From positions 84,088 to 148,087 of the forward strand of contig ML014144.1 in assembly GCA_003615045.1 (NCBI GenBank): a stretch of 64,000 nt of DNA. Direction: 5' to 3'. The position numbers were made by a program, and so were the translations under genes. Shown here piece by piece: positions 20,599 to 29,500 of the stretch. The number at the start of each line of letters is the position of its first letter. The first letter of the stretch is position 1. The notes under the pieces were generated by a model that saw nothing but the letters and a program-made list of their open reading frames with translations, ran no database searches and was not told the origin of the DNA. This DNA is from Caulochytrium protostelioides. Lineage: Eukaryota; Chytridiomycota; Caulochytriomycetes; Caulochytriales; Caulochytriaceae.

Positions 20599-22512
20599 TC
20601 ACTTAGCAGATTTAAGACCGGATTTTAAGAGGTGTAGTTGCTCTCTCAACGATTTAAAGTCCGGGACAAAGGATTCCGTGGTCAAACCATAACCAGAAGA
20701 TGCTGAGGCCAAATCGGTGGGTGGCTCGAGGTGAAATTTGATTGGGTAGCCGCTATTGCGGATAACGGCGTTGGTCATGTCGGATCTAGATTTATAGAGT
20801 TCCTGGAGCCAGTTGTCAGATTCTGGTGACTCTTTCACGGGGTCGTGCAGAAGCGTTTGGGTGTCGCGATCGACAATGATGCCGTTTTCGGCAGCCATTA
20901 TGCCAGCCGCGGTGAACGCTGCCTCACGAACTCTGTTGCGAAATATCCATAGATCATTGACGTCCCTTTCAAGATCGTTCAGAAAGACTGCTTCTGCTCG
21001 GTACGTGCTAAGCTTCAGGAAAACTGCATCTGCATCAGAGAGTAACCCGTTAGCTAGTTGCCATTTCTTGAAGGCTTTGGTGATTGCCATGTAAACGTCA
21101 TCCCTTGCAGAATTCATTTCCGCTGAGTCGGGTGAATTGTCCGCCGATGTCATCAGGCTCACAATGTTGTCTAAATACCGTGTATCCGGCTTCTTCGGTA
21201 TCTTCTTCCAAGTCGCGAGGAATCTGACGGATCTGATCGCACGGTAAATGTTACGTTTGATGTTGTGGTCCAGATTGAAGTACTCGGCTATCATTTCACC
21301 CACGACCGTTTGGTAGCTCTTGATCGCCCCTAGCTGATACTCATGCACCCGGACACTCGCATCGATGGCCAGGGCGTGGAGTATGCGTTTTTGTCGGAGG
21401 TCTGAAAATCGACCCCTTGCTTCATTCCAGTGGGTTGGTATCACTTTGTTTGTCACGAGGGACACAAGTTTGTGGGAAAACTGCTTATAGGCAGAGTCCA
21501 GTAAGTGCTTTTGTTTCTCGACATCAAGCACTCTCAAAAACTCTTTGACTGTGGTATCGGCCTTCTTGCTAGTGGTCTTGTCAGATTCTTCGTCCCCGGC
21601 CTCGAAGTCCCTCTCTTCAGAACCTAGAACTGTCACTATGTCCTTTTTCTTTCCCAAGAGCTTGTTCTGTTCCAGAATGTCATCTTCGTCCGCTAACGAG
21701 TAAGCCTTCAAGAATTCCGCCGCTTGAGTTGCGAGTTGCGAGTTAGACGATTCCATCTCAAGAAGTTTCGTCGCTGTGTCGAATTTACGCGCGAGGGTTC
21801 CGAGGCTAATCTGAAGCATGGATAATAGCGAGTCTTTTTGCAAGAGCGCTGCAGAGTGCACGGCGAAGCCTTGTCTCAGCGAAAGGCGTATCTGTGCAGG
21901 AGCCCATCTGCGTAGCATATTGCAGTAAAGCGAGTCGGCTGTAGCCAACATCTCGTCGACGTTCGAATCACCAGCGAATGGTGGTTTCCACTCACGGTAC
22001 GCACTCTGGAGGGATACGAGTTCATCATGGTCATTGGTAAATTTTGAACCAATCCGCAAGAACACGAGTTGCTCTCTTTGATTTTTCAAATCCTTTTGGC
22101 GCTCAGCGAGTCCGGTGATCTCATCGTTAATTCGTTCTATGATTTTGGAAGGATCTTTCGGCGTATTGTCTGCGGCAGATTGATCATTGGTCTGCGCCCT
22201 CGGCGGACCGCCTCGTTTCCGTGAGTCATATGACCTTGATTCTGGGGCGACCCCGGCCTCAACTGCAGTACGTTTCTTTGGTTTTTCGTTGACGACTGCT
22301 GTTGACGAGGGATTAACGGTAACGCTGTGATCAAGACCCGTGCCCTGCACTTTCGCAGTGGCCTCCGGCTGGAAGCTGACCAAGTACTTCGCGTGCTCTT
22401 CGGGAGTCATCTTTTTAAGTGGTTTGTCAGGTAGTACTTTACGACTCTTGGCCCTTGTCGGGATAATCGATCCAGCAGCATTCGAGCCGGTAATGGATAG
22501 GCCGGACGACAT
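20599..22512 (-). CDS. orphan 637-residue protein in a low-GC island
   Basis: Not recognised. The single open frame of about 637 residues starts at ATG 22512; an in-frame stop lies a little further upstream. Base and codon use are strikingly different from every other gene here, with many A/T-ending codons and no Ala/Gly/Pro-rich linkers. The N-terminal 120 residues are polar and basic (KSRKVLPDKPLKKMTPEEHA, SRKRGGPPRAQ). The rest looks largely alpha-helical and soluble: a helical stretch IIERINDEITGLAERQKDL with coiled-coil character, an acidic/Lys insert (EERDFEAGDEESDKTTSKK), and an Arg/Lys-rich region IKRNIYRAIRSVRF. No signal peptide or membrane span. It lies between two inverted Fanzor/TnpB relics, which suggests horizontal or element-borne origin; the frame itself is intact. 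Confidence 0.7.
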   Translation of the reverse strand: MSSGLSITGSNAAGSIIPTRAKSRKVLPDKPLKKMTPEEHAKYLVSFQPEATAKVQGTGLDHSVTVNPSSTAVVNEKPKKRTAVEAGVAPESRSYDSRKRGGPPRAQTNDQSAADNTPKDPSKIIERINDEITGLAERQKDLKNQREQLVFLRIGSKFTNDHDELVSLQSAYREWKPPFAGDSNVDEMLATADSLYCNMLRRWAPAQIRLSLRQGFAVHSAALLQKDSLLSMLQISLGTLARKFDTATKLLEMESSNSQLATQAAEFLKAYSLADEDDILEQNKLLGKKKDIVTVLGSEERDFEAGDEESDKTTSKKADTTVKEFLRVLDVEKQKHLLDSAYKQFSHKLVSLVTNKVIPTHWNEARGRFSDLRQKRILHALAIDASVRVHEYQLGAIKSYQTVVGEMIAEYFNLDHNIKRNIYRAIRSVRFLATWKKIPKKPDTRYLDNIVSLMTSADNSPDSAEMNSARDDVYMAITKAFKKWQLANGLLSDADAVFLKLSTYRAEAVFLNDLERDVNDLWIFRNRVREAAFTAAGIMAAENGIIVDRDTQTLLHDPVKESPESDNWLQELYKSRSDMTNAVIRNSGYPIKFHLEPPTDLASASSGYGLTTESFVPDFKSLREQLHLLKSGLKSAK

Positions 22513-22658
22513 GTCGTCCTGCTGTTCCACCGGAAACGGCGACGCCGAGGTTCATGTGGCCGCACAGATAGTCAGGGCGACCATAATGGCCAACGATTGG
22601 CCGACAAACAGCATCATGATGCTGGAGCCACGCAACAGCGGGGCGAGCGAGATAGCAA

Positions 22659-22661
<3 letters not shown>

Positions 22662-22722
<61 letters not shown>
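22662..22722. repeat. (GA)n microsatellite
   Basis: About 61 bp of uninterrupted GA/AG dinucleotide, roughly 150 bp upstream of the orphan gene start (read on the minus strand). Confidence 0.97.
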
Positions 22723-22727
<5 letters not shown>

Positions 22728-22987
22728 GTAAAGCAGACTGTGGTATGATACCACCAACGGCACACGCGGATCCACGTAGATCCACGCAAAGGTGGGGAGA
22801 ACGAGATGGCAAACAGGAAGACAGCGAGCTAGCCAACAGAGAGAGCGAGGAAAGTAGGGTGAGCGTAGAAGGCAAGGGGCTGCCCAGGAGGAGAGGCAGA
22901 ACTTAGGCGAACCTGTGCTGCGGTCTTCATACCCAACAGGAGCGAGCGCGGCATGAAGCGCCTTGTGAAGGTTGTCACCGTTGTTCG

Positions 22988-23035
22988 ATCCCTCCATCCC
23001 TCCATCCCTCCATCCCTCCATCCCTCCATCCCCCC
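22988..23035. repeat. 8-bp tandem repeat (ATCCCTCC)n
   Basis: About six head-to-tail copies of the unit ATCCCTCC, the last one altered to CCCCCC. Confidence 0.93.
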
Positions 23036-23769
23036 ATCCGGGTGATGGTACAGCGCCATGCTATCCCGCTATCTCGCTCCCCCTGTTGACACCTCGTCTG
23101 GTTGTTAAAGGAGCCGCCCGGAAGTCAGTCAGCTTAGAAACTCCGCTCGACCATGCCGCTAGCCGCGAAAGCTTGCTGCATGTATGACATGCGCAGGGCC
23201 CCCGGTGAGCCCCCGGCTTGGAGCCCGCGGCAAGACGAGCGCCCGTCGCCCCGGCGAGGGTGGTCCGCCTTATTGGACCGACTCGGCGAAGAGCGAGGGC
23301 GCGCCACGATCCAGATGCTTCGACATGTCTTGTATTTCGCGCTTGCTTCAAAAGCCACACCGGCGCAGGCTATTCCTCCAGCCATTAATATTTTTCGATG
23401 CGGGCACTGTTTGAGCGGAGGAGGGTTTGGGGTCTATAGTCGAAGCTGCGAGCGGCCGGTGCACGGCTGATGGGATCTTGCCCCGCTGTCTGCTTGAGTC
23501 GAAAAAAGGAAAGACTGGGGGATGGGGTAGGGGTGGAGTGGGCGGCTAAAGCGGATCAGGATGAACAGTCACCTTGCCAATGAGGACGGCGAGCGACTCC
23601 GCATCCTTCAAAGTCGAATTCTCGCCGAGCGGAGTGGCACCCGAAAGAAATGCTGTGCGTCTGTCTGGCATTTGCCTGAAGGAAGGAGCCAAAAAAGTTT
23701 TTCAAAAGAAGAAATTCAAAGAAATTCAAGAATGCAGGTCAAGTCGCAAAACTGAATGATCTAGCGCCG

Positions 23770-24035
23770 TCAACATCAGCGTCCCTCGGTAACTGAAGAC
23801 AGCTGCACTGCCGGCTTATAAGGGGCATGTTTGTGAACCGCGATCTCAATGCCGCGTTGAACATCCGACGTTGTCTGGGCTGATCCGCCAGACATGAGAC
23901 GCTGTGCCGCAACCCCGGGCAAGACCCCCGGCAGCCCAGGGTAGGCAAGTTCATTGGGAGATGAGCCAAATGGGCCAATTGCGCTACTGCCTCGGTGGGA
24001 GGGCACCCTCGGGGGGCACCACGGAGGGGATGGCG
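23770..24035 (+). mobile_element. Fanzor/TnpB-type 3' end relic, copy B
   Basis: Plus-strand counterpart of copy A. It encodes CRLIRGMFVNRDLNAALNI, continuing RRCLG (FVNRD..RRC at 23830-23874), then a stop, then sequence still parallel to copy A (LCRNPGQDP against LCRFPGQAP). The outer end GCACCACGGAGGGGATGGCG (24016-24035) matches copy A at 18 of 20 bases. Only the 3' end is kept. Its C-terminus points right and that of copy A points left, so the pair is inverted around the low-GC island. Confidence 0.7.
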
Positions 24036-24082
24036 AGCGCATTGGATCAGGATGGGCCTATATACACGAGTGGGTTCGGTCG

Positions 24083-25513
24083 TTACAGAGAATCATGAAG
24101 ACAGACGCCGATATCACCGACCACCGCCTGCTGGATCGTCATGCCCGGATGGGAGGCGCGAATCACGGCATGGAGCTCCGCGACGTGGGCCGCGCCTTCC
24201 TCGGGGGACAACCCGGGCGGCGCCGCATGGTAGATGAGCGCGCAGCCGCCGCCGCCCGCACCAGTCATCTTGGCGGCAAGCCCGCGAGCACGCGCAAGAT
24301 CCACGAGGGCGTCGAGCGACGGATGCGAGACGCCGAGGGCTTGCAGCAGGAGGTGGTTGGTCGTAATGGCCTCGCGCAAAAAGGCCACCGGATCGGTCTT
24401 GCCTGACGGCGAAATCGCCACCGACATGGACGGCGACAGGAGGGGCGACGGCAGCGGATCGGCCGCCGTGGGCGCCGCCGTGGGCGCCGGGATGGACGGT
24501 GTGATGGATACTGACGCCGGCGGCGCGGACGACGTCGCTATCACCGTTGGTCGAGCGGCACCGTCAGCATCATCGACAAAGACCTGCTCAAAGGCGAGAC
24601 CCAGGGCGTGGATACTCTCGAGCAGCGGCTGGTAGACGCCTGGCCAGCGGTCGAGGCGCTCGCGCACCAGGGTGAGCTGGTGCTGGGTGTCCTTGGGCAC
24701 CCCCGTGTCCACGAGCGTGAACGCGTGACCCGTAAGCGGTGGGAGCCGCCGCATGTTCTGGGGCGTGTAGAGGCAGATGCCGCCGTAGGTGCTGAGCGTG
24801 TTGTCGAGGCCGGACGGCGTCCCGTGCATCACGCGCTCGCCCTCGAGCGCGATCGCGTTGATCCGGGCCAGATCTGCCGCGTGCCACGTGCGCCTGGCAC
24901 CCGGCGAGTCCGCCGTGTGGTGGGGCTCGCCGTCGCTCAGCAGCCCAAAGACACGGCTCCAAACAGCGGCCGTCACGACATTGAAAGCGGCCGAGGAGCC
25001 CAGTCCGGCGCCGACCGGCAGCGCCGACGCATACTCGAGGGAGAAGCCGCCGGCGGGCAGCCGCGCGGCGGCCTCGGCAGGCGGTGTGACAGCCTGCGCG
25101 GCGGCAAGCCGGGCGATCGTGCAAAAGGCATGGAACGCGCGACGCGCCTGCTCGGTCGTGACGACAGTGGCAGCCGCCGACGCCAGCAGCGATGCGTGGC
25201 ATTGGCTCGCGTCCCAAACGGCTTCCCACCGACACGTCGGATCGAGCAGCCGCGCGCCGTCAATGACCCACTCGAGGCCCATTGTCGCGACTACCAGCGG
25301 CGCTGTCACCCCGTCGGGGGCGGCGACGGCCGCCGGACGCGTGAACTGAGCGGTCGTGCGCAGACCGATGCTCGCGGCCACGGCTTGGTGGCCATAAACG
25401 ACCGCGTGCTCGCCGAGTAAAATGGTCTTTCCAGGCGCCGAGATGGTGAACCGCGATGGCAGCGGGGGCAGGGGTGACGCCGCCATCGAGGCCGGCGTGA
25501 ATGTCGACGACAT
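24083..25513 (-). CDS. ERG12: mevalonate kinase
   Basis: GHMP-family kinase that phosphorylates mevalonate to 5-phosphomevalonate in the isoprenoid/sterol pathway. About 476 residues from the ATG at 25513; a second ATG lies at 25486. Visible marks are the N-terminal SAPGKTILLGEHAVVYG, the ATP-binding loop LPVGAGLGSSAAFN (GHMP motif 2), the PSGLDN segment with TYGG, and the C-terminal glycine loop MTGAGGGGCALIY (motif 3). A Pro/Ala/Ser-rich insert of about 45 residues (TSSAPPASVSITP...) before the C-terminal domain is unusual and probably a surface loop. Divergent from FANCI. The gene ends about 50 bp from the outer boundary of Fanzor relic B. Confidence 0.95.
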   Translation of the reverse strand: MSSTFTPASMAASPLPPLPSRFTISAPGKTILLGEHAVVYGHQAVAASIGLRTTAQFTRPAAVAAPDGVTAPLVVATMGLEWVIDGARLLDPTCRWEAVWDASQCHASLLASAAATVVTTEQARRAFHAFCTIARLAAAQAVTPPAEAAARLPAGGFSLEYASALPVGAGLGSSAAFNVVTAAVWSRVFGLLSDGEPHHTADSPGARRTWHAADLARINAIALEGERVMHGTPSGLDNTLSTYGGICLYTPQNMRRLPPLTGHAFTLVDTGVPKDTQHQLTLVRERLDRWPGVYQPLLESIHALGLAFEQVFVDDADGAARPTVIATSSAPPASVSITPSIPAPTAAPTAADPLPSPLLSPSMSVAISPSGKTDPVAFLREAITTNHLLLQALGVSHPSLDALVDLARARGLAAKMTGAGGGGCALIYHAAPPGLSPEEGAAHVAELHAVIRASHPGMTIQQAVVGDIGVCLHDSL

Positions 25514-26572
25514 GTTGATTTGTAAAATGATCAATCGCAGCTACGATTCGCCAATTTCAAAGCAGGACGATCAGCAAGAGGTCAACGTATCGTCGCCTAC
25601 GGGGGGTCGAAGATCAGTGTGGAGAAAATGCGGCGGTGTGTCCGTCGCGTGGGTCGACCGGGCAGCGCAGAGGAGAGTCATCCATCCCTGCGATGTCAAT
25701 TGACAAATGGGTGGTAGGCAATGCGGAAAAGTTACAGACCCCGAGAGGCCGGGTTGATTGTTGTTCTGAGCCGACCGTGATTGCTTGTCGTCGTTCTAGA
25801 GAGACCACTGTGTGCTGGCGATGCTGGCGATGATGCGGGCGTAGGGCATAGGGCCATGGCGAGTATGGCGCTAGGGCATAGTCACGCACCGAGCAGTCGA
25901 TCAGACGGCACACTCTTCCGCGGGTACGAGCCGTCGGCCCTACGTGCAGTCTTGTTGTGCTATGTCATGTTTCGCTATTGTTTTGTATTTGTGTAGATGG
26001 TTTGCTTTGATCAGCGACCGCCTTCAGGCGTGCTTGGCCCTGTCCCCCTCGGCACTGTTTGAAGCGGTTCCCGGCCGCGCCGCAGCTGCTGAAATGCACC
26101 CCTACAGGATCCGTGGCGTGGTGACTGCGCCAGGGAACGACTGCGCCCCTCCATGACTGCGCCACCGGGAAGGCGACGCTAGACCGCCAGCACCCCGTGT
26201 CGGAGTCGGAACGCTTCAGGCTGAGTGGCGACCGGCGATCTCCGAGTATCTCCGAGCACGGCGGACCACCGACGTGGGGTGACTGTCGTCAATCCTGACG
26301 CGAGGCCCATCTTCGGACGCATCGCCCGACCGCTCGATCGCGTGGTGATGGATCGGTGCTCGCATGCGTTTCTGAAGTCCACCGGCGCCGGCTCGTTCTC
26401 TCGTCGCCCACGTTCTCCCGTCGCCATCTACGGACTCGCCGCCGCAGGATTGGGCTCTGCCTGCCTGCCCGCTAGCCTGCCTGCTAGCCTGGCGCTACGC
26501 TGACGGCCCCCCTCACCTCCTGCGCCGTGCGGCGTCTGTTGCGGCGTGATCCTCGCGTTCTGATCCATCAGA
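25514..26572. other. divergent intergenic region, mevalonate kinase / FANCI
   Basis: About 1.06 kb shared upstream region. The mevalonate-kinase-proximal 350 bp is less GC-rich. Short direct repeats of AGGGCATAG occur near 25845-25880, and CCTGCCTG/CTAGCCTG repeats near 26460-26495. No gene supported. Confidence 0.5.
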
Positions 26573-29500
26573 ATGGCCTCCGGCTCACGGACGGCCGAGG
26601 CTGCAGACGCGTCTGTGGACGCTGCGTCGACGCCGGCGACGCCAACCACGCCGCTGGCGGCCTGGCCCAAGCGCCTGGCTGCGGCCCTTGACGCGCTGTC
26701 TGGCGGCGCTACCCTGGATGCGGACACGGACGCGGACACGGAGATGGCCGCGGACGCCGCCGCTGTGGCCGACGTGATCTCGGCGTTCTGCGCCGCGCTG
26801 CAGTCGTCATCGCCGCGTCGAGACGACGCGGCGTCGGCGGCGCCAGCGCATCCCGACGACGCCGACGCGCAGGCGGTCGCGGCCGCCGTCGCGGTGCTAC
26901 AGCGCCACAGCGACCGGCTTCCCGTGGCGGCGCTGCAGTCGCTGGCGAACGCGTGGCTCAGTCGGATGCTGCGGCAGCACCCGGTGGCGGTGCCGCTGAC
27001 GGCGCTGCTGCCGCTGCTGCTGACGCGGCTGACGCTCGATCAGCACGGCCACACGGCCGACGGCGAGGTCGAGGGGCTCGCGTGGCGCCGGCAGTTCCTG
27101 GCGTCGCTACACGCGCTCGACTGGTCGATGCCGCTGACCCGCCAGATCCACGCGGAGACGGGCGACGGCCTCGTGCTGTCGGACGCCGAGCACTCGCGCT
27201 TCCTCACCCGGTTTCTCGATGAGGCATGCACGTGGCCCCCCGCGGACCGCGCGCCGTTCCTCACGGCGGTGCTGGCTCGGTGCACGACGCCCGAGCGGAC
27301 CGAGACCGCGGCAGTCTGGCTGCGCCACCACTTCGACGCGCTCGATGAAGCGCCTGACGAACGACGCCGACCGCGGGACCGCGAGCCGAGCCGGCGTCTG
27401 CGCCACGTGCGTGCCCACGTGCTGCGGGACTGGTCGGCCGTGCTGCGTCGGCAGCCCACGTGGGTCCAGCAGGCCCTCAAGCAGCAGCGCCGCGCGCTGG
27501 CGGCGGCAGACCCTCCCCAGGACCCCGAGCCGGAGTCGCCCCCGCCATCCGCGGGCCGCGAGGACGCGGCGGCGGAGGCGATTCCGTCGATGCGGTATAC
27601 GGTCTTTGACGCCGCGTGCTTGTTTGCGATGATGGCCTTGCCCGAGCACCGCGGCGCCGCCCACCGTCTGGCCCGTGCCGTCGTGGAGCGTCTCTGCCAC
27701 ATGAGGTCCATCCAAGCCAGCGCGCCATGGATCGGCGAGTGGATGGGCCGCGTCCGCCCGTGCCAGACCTTCGTCGACGCGACCGATGGCCTGCTGACGC
27801 TGCTGCACGCGGAGCCATCGCACGCGCTGCTCGAGCCGATCCAGCAATGGGCGCTTGCGCTGATGGCGCCGTCCCCGCGGGCCGCGAGCGGCGCCGCCAC
27901 AGCCACAGCCGCCGCCGCCGCGTCGGCGGCATCGTCGACGGCGTCGCTCCCCAACGCCGCCCGTGCGCCCATCACCGGCTGCTGCATCGCCGCCCACCGG
28001 TGGCGCGACGGCCATCTCGCCTGTGGCGTCGCGCGGCTCGCCGCCGGGCTGACGCTGCGACTCTACCGCGAGTTCCCGGCCGTACGGCCGGCGCTCGTTG
28101 ATGCCGCCGTCGCGGCCTGGATGCAGGTGCCCGCGGCCGACGCCGCGGCGACGAGTAGCGGCGGCGGCAGCAGCGGCAGCCTGAGGTCGATCGCTGGCCC
28201 TGACGGCAGCGGCGGCGGCGGCGGCACCACGGCGCATCTGATGTGGTTCTTTGCCCATGCCATGACGACGCGTACCGTGGCGGCCCCAGCACGGATCCCG
28301 TGGCTGCCGACCTTTGTCGTGCTGGCGCCCGTGGTCACCGGCCTCGATCTCACCGGGGCCCGCGACCCGGGGGATGGCGAGGCGGCGTTGTCGTCGTCAG
28401 GACGCATCGCACAGCAGCGGCTGTCACCGTACCTGGGCCTGTTGACCCACCTGCCGTATGCGAAGGCCGTCCAGCTCATGGCGCTCACGGTGCCGGTCAT
28501 GGGCCCCGCCATCGTGGACGGGCTACTGATCCAGCTGCGCAAAGCACTGTACGCGACCGAACCCGCCGAGAAGCGAAAGGCGGTCGATGGCTGTTTACTG
28601 CTCTTGACGCAGTGGCACAGCATGCCGACAGCCACCTGGATGGAGCTGCTCCAACTCATTCGGCGGATGCTCCGTGGTCGACTCGAGATCAAGCTCGCGC
28701 TGTATGCCGCCATGCATGAGTTGCTGCGGTCAATTGTGCCCCTCGCGACGCGCCACGGGACCGCCGCCTCCCCGCCGCCCGCGCGTCGGGGCGGCGCCGA
28801 CCCGCAGCCCCTGCTGGAACAGCTGTTGGCGCACTTCATGGAGCCGCTGGAGGGGTTGCTGGAGATGGAGGCCGAGACCAAGACTCTGATGGATCTGGCG
28901 AGCAGCGCCCAGGCGATGGCCGCTGCCGACGGCGCCGCGGCCGCGACCGCGCTGCGTCTCCGCTTCGACGCCTGCTACAGCGGGCCCGCCGACGCGCTCA
29001 CCCTCACCGAGTCACCGGCCGATCTGATGCAAGTCATTCTGCATTTGCTCGCTTGTCTCGACCGCGACCCGCGGGCGCCGTCCGCCGCCGCGTGGACGCC
29101 GCATGCCGTCACAATGCGCCGCGTCGTGCTGCATCTCGCGCATGCCTCGCCGTCGACCTACCGCATCCACGACGCGCTCACGCCGTCGGCGAACCCGTCC
29201 GCGGCCGCGGCCGCCGGGGGCACGCCCCACGGCGCCGATGCCGCCCTCCTGACGGCGTTCCTGCTGCTCGGCTGCTACCAGTCTGCCGCGCTGGCCCTCG
29301 TCGACTGGTCGCCGTCCTCCGATCCGGTCGCGCTGCTGCCACTGGCCAACCAGGCGCTCGACCACTTGGCGGCGCTGACAGCGCTGCTGAGGACGAAGCA
29401 GCCGCGCCCGCCGCCGAACGGACGGCACCGTCTGGCCTTCGCGCGGCACACGGTACAGCTCGCGACGGCCGCGGCGCCCATGGCGAACAGCGCCCCGGCC

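Larger units (their letters stand above)
22513..23769. other. island interior upstream of the orphan gene
   Basis: Holds a 61-bp GA repeat, an 8-bp tandem repeat, and an ATG-started 105-residue frame at 23153-23470 (MPLAAKACCMYDM...) of unknown worth. A Lys-rich frame (about 23574-23759) contains KEGAKKVFQKKKFKEIQE and resembles a coding remnant, but no family is recognised. GC content is mixed and generally lower than in the flanking host genes. Confidence 0.45.
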
